From a virus, in the IMG/VR virus record IMGVR_UViG_3300046005_000547, positions 1-64,000 of that record: a stretch of 64,000 nt of DNA; one strand, given 5' to 3'. Position numbers and translations under genes: made by a program. The notes under the pieces are model-generated. The model was not told the origin of the DNA and made no database searches. It saw nothing but the letters and a program-made list of their open reading frames with translations. This document shows, piece after piece, positions 40,295 through 49,740 of the stretch. How positions within the stretch are numbered: the first letter of the stretch is position 1; each line of letters opens with the position of its first letter.

Positions 40295-40451
40295 CGTGTT
40301 TCCCTTGTAAGAAATTGGACGAAGACATTAATACGCATCCAAACATTATCGCATAAGATTGCCAATGTAAAAATGGTTGTTCATAAATTATCATTAATGT
40401 AACAATCACTAACGATAATCCAAACATCTCAATCGATTTATATATTTTCAT
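40284..40451 (-). CDS. Small two-pass membrane protein
   Basis: A 55-residue frame (MKIYKSIEMFGLSLVIVTLM onward) with two hydrophobic segments. Its start is shared with the upstream stop as ATGA, and the end overlaps the next gene, so it fills the gap exactly. Confidence 0.7.
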   Translation of the reverse strand: MKIYKSIEMFGLSLVIVTLMIIYEQPFLHWQSYAIMFGCVLMSSSNFLQGKHDVL

Positions 40452-40657
40452 AACTTATCTCTTATGTCAAGTAACCAATTTCGCAATTTTTTATCTTTGT
40501 TGGTTATATGTTTGAGTAGGATACCATCAGCAATTTGTTCATGTATATACCAGAACGGATACGTAATGAAATATGTTATACCACCAAATAATGCCAACGG
40601 AGAAATTGTAATTGCGTAGATAACCCAATAGATTAAATGTAAAATTCTATTCTTCAT
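40448..40657 (-). CDS. Small membrane protein
   Basis: A 69-residue protein starting MKNRILHLIYWVIYAITISP with two hydrophobic stretches and a charged tail. The ATG shares bases with the previous gene's end. Such proteins recur in T4-like genomes as unknown. Confidence 0.65.
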   Translation of the reverse strand: MKNRILHLIYWVIYAITISPLALFGGITYFITYPFWYIHEQIADGILLKHITNKDKKLRNWLLDIRDKL

Positions 40658-40902
40658 TATTGTTCCCAATATCCGATTTCATTTAAGATTAAAAATCGTT
40701 TAATTTCAACACTATGTCCAGGCGTTACTATAACGTAAAAGTTTGTTTCTTCGCCAGAATCATCCTCTTCTACTCCAACTCTGAACGATAACGTATCATT
40801 GAGATACAAATCCATTTTCTTATCACCAGAAGGTTCTTCTTTTGTTACAACATATCTGACACCAGGAATCTTTAATGTTTGTTCTTTGTTAAAACGTAAC
40901 AT
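40657..40902 (-). CDS. Hypothetical protein
   Basis: An 81-residue protein starting MLRFNKEQTLKIPGVRY, strand-rich and acidic in the middle (EEDDSGEETNFYVIV). GAAG precedes the chosen start. No function recognised. Confidence 0.65.
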   Translation of the reverse strand: MLRFNKEQTLKIPGVRYVVTKEEPSGDKKMDLYLNDTLSFRVGVEEDDSGEETNFYVIVTPGHSVEIKRFLILNEIGYWEQ

Positions 40903-40903
40903 G

Positions 40904-41320
40904 TTAATCTTCATAAGATTCTCTGTAAATTACGACAATATCACCAGATTCCATCAATTGTACAACTTTCTGGACATTTTCTTCATGCATCTCATCAGCT
41001 TGATTATCCATGTCATCCCGTAATTCCGATTTAGATAATCCTCTGTTACAATTCAAGTAGATTTCTTTGGTTACATCTGTTTCAATATATCCATTTTCTT
41101 CGACAGCAAAGAATGTCATTGTTTCGTATACTCTATCGCATCCAATTTCAAGTAATGTTTCTGTTGAATTTCCATTTGAATCTAAACGAACCATATTACC
41201 AACAGAACTCACTACAACTTGATATGTTCCATCTGAGATAAGAGTGTTACGACGATACAAACATCTATCTGCGCAGATAAAATGACCAGCCCATCCGCGT
41301 TCTTTAATTGTAATACCCAT
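40904..41320 (-). CDS. Hypothetical protein
   Basis: A 138-residue protein beginning MGITIKERGWAGHFICAD. The N-terminal pattern GWAGHFICADRCLYRRNTLI is one I recognise from many phage genomes as a conserved protein without function. A helical acidic end follows (DNQADEMHEENVQK). Confidence 0.78.
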   Translation of the reverse strand: MGITIKERGWAGHFICADRCLYRRNTLISDGTYQVVVSSVGNMVRLDSNGNSTETLLEIGCDRVYETMTFFAVEENGYIETDVTKEIYLNCNRGLSKSELRDDMDNQADEMHEENVQKVVQLMESGDIVVIYRESYED

Positions 41321-41524
41321 TTATTTCTCCTCGACACATTTAATGTAATTGAATGATTTTTGTAATTTGATTGGAACATTTTTATTGTAATCAGATAATG
41401 ATTTATTCGCTCTGATGATTTCCTTCTTACATTCAGGAACAGTCTTAAATGTTTTATCATTATTAAATGTAACAATTTGTTGATTGAATACATTTATGAT
41501 TAAGAATATCAATTTGATTTTCAT
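41321..41524 (-). CDS. Small exported protein
   Basis: A 67-residue protein with a weak signal peptide (MKIKLIFLIINVF) and two Cys, one base from the next gene. It is the first gene of the leftward arm behind promoters at 41,552 and 41,677. Function unknown. Confidence 0.6.
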   Translation of the reverse strand: MKIKLIFLIINVFNQQIVTFNNDKTFKTVPECKKEIIRANKSLSDYNKNVPIKLQKSFNYIKCVEEK

Positions 41525-41551
41525 ATAAACCTCGCTTGTTAAGTTGAAAGT

Positions 41552-41580
41552 ATTATAAATGTTAAAATGTATCTTAGAAA
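41552..41580 (-). promoter_or_regulatory. Early-type promoter
   Basis: TTTCTA, 17 bases, TATAAT on the minus strand, 28 bases before the first leftward gene. Confidence 0.7.
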
Positions 41581-41676
41581 GATAAACATAATAATTAAAG
41601 TCGAGGAAGACACTATAAGAATATAAAGAAAACTTAATTGAATCTATAGAACTAACTCAAACCGTCGACATAGTCT

Positions 41677-41705
41677 AGTATACTGTCTTTTTATCGATTT
41701 CGAAA
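41677..41705 (-). promoter_or_regulatory. Array promoter P1
   Basis: TTTCGA, 17 bases, TATACT on the minus strand. No terminator follows before the first leftward gene, so this copy drives the early arm. Confidence 0.75.
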
Positions 41706-41950
41706 GGAGTTTCTAGATGGATGTAATTTACACATTCGATGTCCTTAAGACTCTTTCGATACGTGATTATAATTGATTCGATGTTGTCGTTTAAAATGAC
41801 CGTCCATATTTGGATTTTAAGGTGTATTAAATGTATCCTGTAGAGTTGATTGGTGTATATTGGAAACGTTCCATTAAGGTGGATTATTGGACAAATAATG
41901 GATGTTAACGAATCAACATAGACTATTATAATATGAAATTGAATCTAATA

Positions 41951-42132
41951 AAAATCCTGATGGAATGGTTGGTTCTCATCAGGATTTGGAAGCAGAGATT
42001 TTAATGTTGAATTATTGTATAGAATATACTCGATAAAGACAATAATATGTTCTTGTAGTAATATATTAATGTCTATAAAGAATCTAAAAGAATATTAGAA
42101 AAGCAATAGATACACTAACTGAAACGTCGACA
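41951..42132 (-). ncRNA. Array small RNA 1
   Basis: Promoter P2 (TTTCGA at 42,162-42,167, N17, TATACT at 42,139-42,144) and a terminator at 41,949-41,987 (stem AATCCTGAT) bound a transcript of about 180 bases. The 5' part GACTATGTCGACGTTTCAG and the inner ATATTACTACAAG and AATCTCTGC blocks are shared with the other copies. Confidence 0.6.
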
Positions 42133-42430
42133 TAGTCTAGTATACTGTCTTTTCTAGGATTTCGAAAGGAGTTTCTAATCGTTGATGTTTACATACTCGA
42201 TGTTAAAGATTATCGAATGTCATCTTAAGACTCTTTCGATACATGATGTTTACAGTTTCGATGTAATCGTTAAATCCTGCCCAATTATTTGTTGATTTAA
42301 GAACGATTCATTGTATCTTGTAGACTTGATTGGCATAATACAGAAAAATTCCACTAGAGTCCATTAACGAGCAAATAATGGATGTTAATGATTCGTCCAA
42401 CAATATCAATTCTTAAAATTTCAAACAATA

Positions 42431-42592
42431 AAAATCCCGACAGAATTTGTTCATTCTTATCGGGATCTGATACGCAGAGATTATATGTTGTTTAATTGTA
42501 TAGAATATTACTATAATAATTCGATAAAGAGTCTTGAAGTAATATAATAAAATCTAAAAGTGTTATTAAAGGTAATAACTGAAACGTCGACA
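42431..42592 (-). ncRNA. Array small RNA 2
   Basis: Promoter P3 differs: TTGACT (42,622-42,627), N17, TATAGT (42,599-42,604), a better sigma-70 match. The terminator is at 42,429-42,467 with stem ATCCCGA. Length about 162 bases; shared blocks ATATTACTTCAAG and AATCTCTGCG. Confidence 0.6.
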
Positions 42593-42890
42593 TAGTCTAC
42601 TATAACGATATTTCCTCGAAAAGTCAAGAAGTATTTTTATGTTGATATTTACATACTCGATGCCTTAGATTATCCTTCGATGTTCTTGTATGTCTTTCAA
42701 TACATGATTATAGTTGATTCGATGTTATCATTAAATCCTACATGGAAATTTGCCAATATAAGACGAGTTAAATGTATCCTGTAAGTTGATTGACATAATA
42801 CAGGAATATTCCACTAGGATGGATTAACGAGCAAATAATGGACATTAACAATTCAACATAGAACCAATATATTGTAAATTTTATCTAATA

Positions 42891-43071
42891 AAAATCCCGA
42901 AAGAACTTTTGATTCAATCGGGATCTGACGCGCAGAGATTTTAATGTTGAATAATTACTCGATAAAGACATATTAATACTCTTGTAGTAATATAATAAAG
43001 TCTATAAAGAGTCTTGAAGTAATATAGAAAAATACTAAAAACCATTAATAACTCTACCTGAAACATCGACA
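42891..43071 (-). ncRNA. Array small RNA 3
   Basis: Promoter P4 (TTTCGA at 43,101, N17, TATACT at 43,078-43,083) and terminator at 42,889-42,925 (stem ATCCCGA). Length about 181 bases; contains ATATTACTACAAG and AATCTCTGCG. Confidence 0.6.
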
Positions 43072-43360
43072 TAGTCTAGTATACTGTCTTTTTATCGATT
43101 TCGAAAGGATTAACTTTACCCTGTAATATACATACTCGATATCCTTTTCATCTTTAAGACTCTTTCGATACATGATTATTACTCATTCGATGTTAACAAT
43201 TATTATAGACATCCATATTTGGATTTTAAGATGGGTTATATTGTTGACATAGAGTTGATTGTTATAACATGAAAAGATTCCATTAAGATGGATTAACGAG
43301 CAAATAATGGATGATATAGAAGTAATATACAATTACAAAATCTGTAAATTTTATCTAATA

Positions 43361-43531
43361 AAAATCCCGACAGAATTGTTCATTCTTATCGGGATCTGAG
43401 ACTCAGAGATTTTATGTTCTTTAATTGTATAGAATATTGATATATTAATGCATATAAAGAACCTTGTAGTAATATAGAAGACAATAAAAGAAAACCTAAA
43501 AACAATAGATACATTAACTGAAACGTCGACA
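43361..43531 (-). ncRNA. Array small RNA 4
   Basis: Promoter P5 (TTTCGA at 43,561, N17, TATACT at 43,538-43,543) and terminator at 43,359-43,396 (stem ATCCCGA). Length about 171 bases; contains ATATTACTACAAG and AATCTCTGAG. Confidence 0.6.
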
Positions 43532-43834
43532 TAGTCTAGTATATCCGAGTTTTATCGATTTCGAAAGGATTATCTTTACCCTGTAATAATCAAACTCGAT
43601 GTTTAAGATTATCGAATGTCATCTTTAAGACTCTTTCGATACATGATTATAGTTGATTCGATGTTAACATTTAATCCTACATGGAAATTTGCCAATATAA
43701 GATGGATTCAGAATATCCTGTAGAGTTGATTGATGTATATCATTAAAATCATTTTAACTTGGATTAACATTCAAATTTACATCATAAATAATCTTATTGT
43801 ATACATTAAATCATAGACTACATGAACACTTTGA

Positions 43835-43845
43835 TTTAATAAATA
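43835..43845 (+). promoter_or_regulatory. Late-type promoter box before gene 18
   Basis: TTTAATAAATA lies 46 bases before the gene 18 start. Similar boxes precede genes 19 and 22. It resembles the T4 late promoter TATAAATA. Confidence 0.6.
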
Positions 43846-43890
43846 ATAATAAAGAACAAATATATCTCATACACAATAAGGAATTCCTAT

Positions 43891-46107
43891 ATGTCATACC
43901 AAATTTCACCTGGAATCGTGTCTAACGAAATCGATAATGCTATCGTAACAGTAGCCGTGAAATCTCCAGCTGCCGCTTTTGCTGGCGTCTATAGATGGGG
44001 TCCTGTTATGGAACCAACTACCATCAATTCAGAAAAAGCATTGTTGGAACAATTCTTCAAACCAAACAACGTAGATAACGTAACACGAGATTTCCATACG
44101 GCATCGAATTTCTTATCATATTCTGATAATTTATTAAATGTTCGATTAGATACTCTTGGTAACAGAAACGCAGTTGCTCGTCCTTTAATTACAACGAATG
44201 ATTCAATTAAATTCACTGTAACAGGTGGAACTGAAAAAACATTTACCGTTACAACACAAACAACCATTGCTGAAATCGTCACCGAAATTAATGCAGATGT
44301 TGTTTTGAATTTATTGGTACAAGCCAAAGAATTCAAAGGTAAATTAATCTTAACATCAGTTGACACAGCAAAATCTGTTATTGGTAGTTATTTCAGTGGT
44401 GCTACTTTAGTTACCGCCGGCGTAACGACTCCTGTTAATGGTCCAACTGCTGGTTTCGTTACCATCTTACCTGGATCTTCAATTAAAGTCAACAACGATG
44501 ACGCTTACGAAACAAGTTACATCAATGGTGAAGCAAACATCGGCGAATTCATTGCCAAATATCCTGGAACAATTGGTAACTCTATCGGTGTTATCGTTTT
44601 AGATAACAATACATTCGATTACAGTACATTAACTGGTTCGATTACTTCAATTGTAAGTTCTAAAGTTGTCACTGGTTCTGATACTTTATTCACAAAAGAA
44701 TTAGTTCCAGGATCTATTGTTAAATCATCTGCTGGTTCTGTAATTGGCACTGTATCTTCTGTTGAATCTGATACATCATTGACTTTGACCTTGGAAACAC
44801 AAACTCCAGTTTCCGCTATGACAAATGCAAGAGTATCGATTGCTGAAGAATATTCTGCTCTATTCAAAAAACCTTCTACAACTCTTTATGCTAAATCAAG
44901 AAACGTTACCAACGCTCTTGATGAAATTCATATCTTGGTTATCGATAAAGAAGGTACAATCACAGGTGTTCCAGGTTCTATCTTAGAAAAATACTCTTAT
45001 CTTTCTAAAGCAGCTGACGCAAGAAAAGAAGACGGCACTTCTGCTTATTACAAATCTGTAATCAACGCAAGTTCTGATTATATCCGTTGGACAGACCACC
45101 CAACTTCTTTAGGTTCTACTGGATATATCTGGGGTTCTAGATTAGAAGATATGCCCGCTGATTCTTCGTTCAAAACATTAGTTCGTCCGCTCAACATTCA
45201 ATTTGTTGGTGGTAAAGATGATTTTGAAGTTCTTGAAGCAAACATCTTAGATGCATATGCTTTATTGAAAAACAAAGAACAATTCAAATTCAAATTCTTA
45301 ATTACGGGTAAAGCGACTTCTGTTGTAGCAAAATATGCTATCCAAAGTGTCGCTGAATTCAGAAGAAACTGTGTTGCATTTATCTCCCCAATTGATGCCA
45401 TCACAGATGAAATCATTATTGGTAATACTTCTTCTGCTGTAACTAAAATCATTGAATTTAGAGATACATTACCATCAAGTTCATGGGGTGTATTAGATTC
45501 AGGATACAAATACCAATACGATCGTTTCAATGATAAATTCATCTGGGTTCCATTGAATGGTGATATTGCTGGTTTAGCTGCTAGAGTAAATGAACCTTGG
45601 GATTCTCCTGCCGGTTTCTCTAAAGGTCAAATCAAAAATGTTGTGAAATTAGCTGTTAATCCAAACAAAGCCGATAGAGACGCATTATATCCAAGTGGTA
45701 TCAATCCAGTTGTTTCTTTCAAAGGTCAAGGCACTATTCTATATGGTGATAAAACATTATTAGATAAACCTTCAACATTTGATAGAATCGGTACAAGAAT
45801 GTTATTCATCTTCTTAGAAGAATCTATTGAAAAAACAGCTCAATATACATTGTTTGAAATGAATGATGAATTTACAAGAACTCAATTCCGTAATGCGGTA
45901 GAACCTTTCTTGAAAGACATCAAAGGTCGTCGAGGCGTTTATGATTTTAAAGTGATTTGTGATTCTACGAATAACACTGCTGGTGTAGTTGAAACAAATA
46001 ACTTCGTAAGTGATATTATGATTAAACCACAATATAGCATCTCATTTATCACCCTCAACTTTATTGCCACTCGTCAATCTGCGTCATTCTCGACAACTGG
46101 TGCATAA
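43891..46107 (+). CDS. 18: Tail sheath protein (gp18)
   Basis: A 738-residue contractile tail sheath subunit, longer than T4 gp18 (659). The N-terminus SYQISPGIVSNEIDNAIVTV with SPAAAFAGVYRWGP, and the C-terminal region FTRTQFRNAVEPFLKDIKGR and ISFITLNFIATR, are typical of T4-like sheath proteins. The middle, from about residue 95 to 330, is more variable and probably forms the outer domain. It polymerises around the gp19 tube and contracts on infection. AAGGAATT precedes the start. It is the first rightward late gene. Confidence 0.96.
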   Translation: MSYQISPGIVSNEIDNAIVTVAVKSPAAAFAGVYRWGPVMEPTTINSEKALLEQFFKPNNVDNVTRDFHTASNFLSYSDNLLNVRLDTLGNRNAVARPLITTNDSIKFTVTGGTEKTFTVTTQTTIAEIVTEINADVVLNLLVQAKEFKGKLILTSVDTAKSVIGSYFSGATLVTAGVTTPVNGPTAGFVTILPGSSIKVNNDDAYETSYINGEANIGEFIAKYPGTIGNSIGVIVLDNNTFDYSTLTGSITSIVSSKVVTGSDTLFTKELVPGSIVKSSAGSVIGTVSSVESDTSLTLTLETQTPVSAMTNARVSIAEEYSALFKKPSTTLYAKSRNVTNALDEIHILVIDKEGTITGVPGSILEKYSYLSKAADARKEDGTSAYYKSVINASSDYIRWTDHPTSLGSTGYIWGSRLEDMPADSSFKTLVRPLNIQFVGGKDDFEVLEANILDAYALLKNKEQFKFKFLITGKATSVVAKYAIQSVAEFRRNCVAFISPIDAITDEIIIGNTSSAVTKIIEFRDTLPSSSWGVLDSGYKYQYDRFNDKFIWVPLNGDIAGLAARVNEPWDSPAGFSKGQIKNVVKLAVNPNKADRDALYPSGINPVVSFKGQGTILYGDKTLLDKPSTFDRIGTRMLFIFLEESIEKTAQYTLFEMNDEFTRTQFRNAVEPFLKDIKGRRGVYDFKVICDSTNNTAGVVETNNFVSDIMIKPQYSISFITLNFIATRQSASFSTTGA

Positions 46108-46123
46108 TTTACAATTATGACAA

Positions 46124-46161
46124 GGAGAATCTTGGGAACAATAATACGTTCTCAAGATCTC
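46124..46161 (+). terminator. Hairpin between genes 18 and 19
   Basis: AGAATCTTGGGAAC pairs with GTTCTCAAGATCTCT with one or two mismatches. No T-run follows, so it may mark mRNA processing or weaken readthrough. Confidence 0.5.
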
Positions 46162-46171
46162 TGTAATCTTA

Positions 46172-46182
46172 TGTAATAAATA
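46172..46182 (+). promoter_or_regulatory. Late-type promoter box before gene 19
   Basis: TGTAATAAATA, 25 bases before the gene 19 start. Confidence 0.6.
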
Positions 46183-46206
46183 AAATAAAACAAATAAGGA
46201 ACAATA

Positions 46207-46839
46207 ATGGCTAACACTATTGAAAATTTCAAATCGCAATTAAAACGCGGTGGTGCCAGAGCAAACCAATATCGTGTTGGTATTACAGCAAACACTGCTG
46301 CTGCGGATTCAACTATTGTACCAACTGGATTTGATACCACTGGTAATTTACTTTTATGTAAAGCGTCTTCAATCCCATCTTATACAATTGCTCCAGTTGA
46401 AGCAAAGTATAGAGGTAAGACTGTTTATTTCGCTGGTGAAAAATCATTCACTCCATGGACATTAACATTCTATAACAATAATGCATTTGAATTACGCGGA
46501 TTGTTTGAGAATTGGTCTTATACGATTGCTGAAAACGATTCAATCGGTGGTGAATTAACGCATTCGGCTTATTCTGCTATGTTACATGTAGACCAAATGG
46601 ATCGTAACGGTGGTTTGTTAAGAACATATACATTCCATAATGCATTTCCGACTAATGTTGGCGAAATTGCCTTGGGATACGACAACGAAAATGCTATCGA
46701 AGAATTTGATGTGGAATTCACATACGATTATTTTGTTGACATGGATAACAAAAATTCAAGTAAAGTAACTAAAACGAAAGACAATACAATTCATTCTCCT
46801 TCTGAAGGATTTGAAAATTCAGCATCTACTGAAGGTTAA
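46207..46839 (+). CDS. 19: Tail tube protein (gp19)
   Basis: A 210-residue tail tube subunit (T4 gp19: 163). The start MANTIENFKSQLKRGGARANQYRV, here quoted in part, and the blocks CKASSIPSYTIAPVEAKYRG, FYNNNAFELRGLFENW and FPTNVGEIALGYDNEN are those of T4-like tubes. The last about 40 residues are an added polar tail. It forms stacked hexamer rings through which DNA passes. AAGGAAC precedes the start. Confidence 0.94.
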   Translation: MANTIENFKSQLKRGGARANQYRVGITANTAAADSTIVPTGFDTTGNLLLCKASSIPSYTIAPVEAKYRGKTVYFAGEKSFTPWTLTFYNNNAFELRGLFENWSYTIAENDSIGGELTHSAYSAMLHVDQMDRNGGLLRTYTFHNAFPTNVGEIALGYDNENAIEEFDVEFTYDYFVDMDNKNSSKVTKTKDNTIHSPSEGFENSASTEG

Positions 46840-46841
46840 TT

Positions 46842-49727
46842 ATGGATATTTTCGGAATTTCTATTAAAAAGAAATCCGATAAAATGAAGAGGGTGGATTC
46901 ATTTATTCCACCTTCTAATGATGATGGTTCTATTGTATCAACTTCTTCATTTTACGGATTATCATTAGATTTAGATGGAGCTGTAAAAGATGAAAATGAA
47001 TTAATTAGAAGATATAGACAAGCCGCAGAATATCCTGATTGTTCTAATGCCGTAGAGGAAATCGTTAATGAAGCAATTTCCGTTTCGTCTGATGATGCTC
47101 CTGTTACATTAAATCTTAATCATATCGAATCTTTATCTGAAAATGTAAAGAAAGCTATGGCAAAGGAATTCAGCATTATCTTGGATCTATTTGATTTTCA
47201 AGATAAAGGATACGATACATTCAGACAATGGTATATTGACGGTAAGGTTTATTTCCATGCCGTAGTTGACACTGAATCTCCAAAAAAAGGTATCCAGGAA
47301 TTAAGATATGTGGATCCAAGGAAGATTAGAAAAATCAAGGAAATGGTTGTTGAAAAGGATTCCCATGGTAACGATATTAAAAAGTCGGGTGAAACGTATT
47401 ACTTGTTTAATGATTCTGGTATCAATGCTGCAGCCAAATCTGGTGTTAAACTATCTTTAGAATCTGTTTTCTGCGCTACGTCTGGTATCGTTGATTATAA
47501 CACAGGAATGATTAGAAGCCATTTACATAATTCCATCAAAATTATCAATTCATTAAAATATACAGAAGAATCGCTGGTAATCTATAGAGTATCTAGAGCA
47601 CCTGAACGTAGAGTATTTTACATCGATGTAGGTAATTTAAATAAAGCTAAGGCAGACCAATATATCCAAGATACAATGGCTCGGTTTAGAAATAAATTAG
47701 TTTTCAACAGCACAACTGGTGAAATTAATGATAATAAACAGAACCAATCAATGATGGAAGACTATTGGTTACCTCGTAGAGATAATTCAAAAACAACTGA
47801 AATCACTACGTTACCAGGCGGATGTCTATCAATGGACACTAAAGTTTCATTATTAGATGGTAGAGAAATTACAATTTCTGAAATTGAACAAGAAATGAAA
47901 ACTGGTAAAGAACTTTGGGTTTATTCTTGCGATGAATTTACTGGTCAAATAAAACCTGGATTGATTACTTGGGCTGGAACGACGCAGAAATCTGCTAAAG
48001 TTATGAAAATAACATTAGATAATGGTGAATCTTTAATTTGTACACCAGACCATAAATTTCCAATTTATGGTAAAGGATTTGTTGAAGCGAAAGATTTAAT
48101 GATTGATGAATCGATGATACCATTATATCGGAAACACGAACAAATATCAAAAGCAAAAAAACGAGGATATGAACAATTTTTCGATAATCATAAAAAAGAA
48201 TGGGTATTCACTCATAGAATGGTTTGTGATGAATTGAAAGATAAGAAGATTTTCGATTATGTATATGATGAAGAATACAAAGATAGAACTAAAAATGTAA
48301 GACATCATATTGATTGTAATAGATTCAATAATAATCCAAACAATTTATGTTTTATGTCTTGGGATGACCATGCTAAACTTCATTCAGATTTATCGTTTAG
48401 TGAAGAAGCATACATGCTCGGAACTAGAGCTGCGGCGGAAAAACTTCGTATAATGAAAATTGAAGATCCAGATGCATATAAAAAACGTTCTGATGAAATT
48501 GGATTAAGAACCATGGAATGGCATGCTTCATTGAATGAAACGGAAAAACAAGAATTTATTGAATCTTTAAAAAAAGGTAATACTGAATATTGGGAAAATA
48601 TTTCTGAAGATTTGAGGGAACATAGAGCTAATGTATCTAGAACAAATGCATATTTGGGTATGTTATCGACTCAACACAAGTTACAAACAGATCCAATTTT
48701 TTATGAATTTTTTTGCGAACAAAATCGTAAATCTTGGGATGATGAACGTAGATTAAAATCCGCAAATATTACCAAAATAATTAGTACAGAACGATGGTTG
48801 TTGAGAGGTGACGAATTAAGAAAAAAACACAAAGAAAATCAAAAACTAGAAATTGATAATTTTATTTTCAAGAAAATAGTGGATTTAATCGCAAATAAAT
48901 CAACGTATAAAATTACATTAGAAGATGTAGTCAATTCATTAAATAATAATGAAGAATGCGTGTCTAGATTGATTGAATTGAACCAACATAAACATATTCC
49001 CAATTATGATGTGTTGGAAGGATTCACTAACAATAATGTTTCTAGATGTGTTAAAGATTATGGATATAAACATTGGATGGATTTTAGACAGAAATTCAAA
49101 TATCACAATCACAGAATTATTGATATTGAATATCTAGATGAAGAAATTGAAGTTGGTACATTAACTATCGACGGAGACGAATTATATCATAATCATCATA
49201 CATTTGCTTTGACTTGTGGAATTTTCACTAAAAATTCGAATTTGTCCGACATATCGGATGTAACTTACTTCCAGAATAAATTGTTTAGATCTCTTCATGT
49301 GCCTATTACAAGATTGATTCCTGAACAATCATTTTCTATTGGTAGAGCAGGTGAAATCACCAGAGATGAAATTAAATTCTCTAAATTCATCACTAGATTA
49401 CGTTCTAAATTTTCAAAAATCTTCATGGAAGCATTGAGATTACAATGTGTTCTGAAAGGAATTATATCTTATGAAGATTTCTCTACGATAGAAAAACAAA
49501 TTAGATTCAACTTTCATGATGATAATCATTTTGCTGAATTATCTGAATCTGAAGTCCTACAAAATAGATTAGCTACATTACAACTTGTTGATACATACGT
49601 TGGTAAATACTTCGATACAAATTGGGTCAAGAAAAATATATTGAAACAATCTGATGAAGAAATTCAAGAAATCCAAGAACGGATGGACGAAGAAAAACCA
49701 CTTATGGAACCAACCGAAGAAGAATAA
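46842..49727 (+). CDS. 20: Portal protein (gp20) interrupted by an intein
   Basis: A 961-codon gene whose exteins (residues 1-327 and 799-961, together 490) match T4 gp20 (524): YRQAAEYPDCSNAVEEIVNEA, DFQDKGYDTFRQWYIDG and VSRAPERRVFYIDVGNL at the front, and LSDISDVTYFQNKLFRSL and RLRSKFSKIFMEALRLQ at the back. The dodecameric portal sits at the capsid vertex and nucleates head assembly and packaging. The intein occupies a conserved site just before the SNLSDISDV block; precise removal restores GG-SNLSD. Its activity is needed for a working head. Confidence 0.94.
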   Translation: MDIFGISIKKKSDKMKRVDSFIPPSNDDGSIVSTSSFYGLSLDLDGAVKDENELIRRYRQAAEYPDCSNAVEEIVNEAISVSSDDAPVTLNLNHIESLSENVKKAMAKEFSIILDLFDFQDKGYDTFRQWYIDGKVYFHAVVDTESPKKGIQELRYVDPRKIRKIKEMVVEKDSHGNDIKKSGETYYLFNDSGINAAAKSGVKLSLESVFCATSGIVDYNTGMIRSHLHNSIKIINSLKYTEESLVIYRVSRAPERRVFYIDVGNLNKAKADQYIQDTMARFRNKLVFNSTTGEINDNKQNQSMMEDYWLPRRDNSKTTEITTLPGGCLSMDTKVSLLDGREITISEIEQEMKTGKELWVYSCDEFTGQIKPGLITWAGTTQKSAKVMKITLDNGESLICTPDHKFPIYGKGFVEAKDLMIDESMIPLYRKHEQISKAKKRGYEQFFDNHKKEWVFTHRMVCDELKDKKIFDYVYDEEYKDRTKNVRHHIDCNRFNNNPNNLCFMSWDDHAKLHSDLSFSEEAYMLGTRAAAEKLRIMKIEDPDAYKKRSDEIGLRTMEWHASLNETEKQEFIESLKKGNTEYWENISEDLREHRANVSRTNAYLGMLSTQHKLQTDPIFYEFFCEQNRKSWDDERRLKSANITKIISTERWLLRGDELRKKHKENQKLEIDNFIFKKIVDLIANKSTYKITLEDVVNSLNNNEECVSRLIELNQHKHIPNYDVLEGFTNNNVSRCVKDYGYKHWMDFRQKFKYHNHRIIDIEYLDEEIEVGTLTIDGDELYHNHHTFALTCGIFTKNSNLSDISDVTYFQNKLFRSLHVPITRLIPEQSFSIGRAGEITRDEIKFSKFITRLRSKFSKIFMEALRLQCVLKGIISYEDFSTIEKQIRFNFHDDNHFAELSESEVLQNRLATLQLVDTYVGKYFDTNWVKKNILKQSDEEIQEIQERMDEEKPLMEPTEEE
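47823..49235 (+). other. Intein with HNH endonuclease in gp20
   Basis: The 471-residue intein starts at Cys328 (CLSMDTKVSLLDG, block A), with block B GESLICTPDHKFPI (the TxxH motif). An HNH homing domain lies near residues 486-516 (RHHIDCNRFNNNPNNL and DDHAKLHSD). The end is HTFALTCGIFTKN followed by Ser799 of the extein. The usual penultimate His is Lys here, a variation seen in some inteins that still splice. The arrangement marks it as a mobile, homing-competent intein. Confidence 0.92.
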
Positions 49728-49740
49728 CACGGAGAAACAC

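Larger units (their letters stand above)
41664..43850. repeat. Five tandem 460-480 bp units at the arm boundary
   Basis: The motif GTCGACATAGTCTA and its neighbours recur at 41,664, 42,126, 42,586, 43,065 (ATCGAC) and 43,525. Each unit contains, in order, a leftward promoter, a block with CTTTCGATACATGATTATA and GATTCGATG, a block with CTGTAGAGTTGATTG, the segment GGATTAACGAGCAAATAATG, and, in four of the five, a leftward terminator with stem ATCCCGA. The copies are diverged, not identical, so the array is old and selected. There is no open frame of useful length on either strand. Location: between the leftward early arm and the rightward late genes. Confidence 0.9.

Noticed and set aside
41212-41493. 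Open frame of 93 codons overlapping two genes near 41.3 kb
   Set aside because: It has no ribosome site and lies across the boundary of two better supported genes in another frame.
41664-43850. CRISPR array
   Set aside because: Units are 460-480 bp, diverged, and contain promoters and terminators; there are no short identical repeats with unique spacers and no cas genes.
43989-45542. Leftward open frames inside gene 18
   Set aside because: Antisense to a strong structural gene, composed of low-complexity Val/Ser stretches typical of shadow frames.
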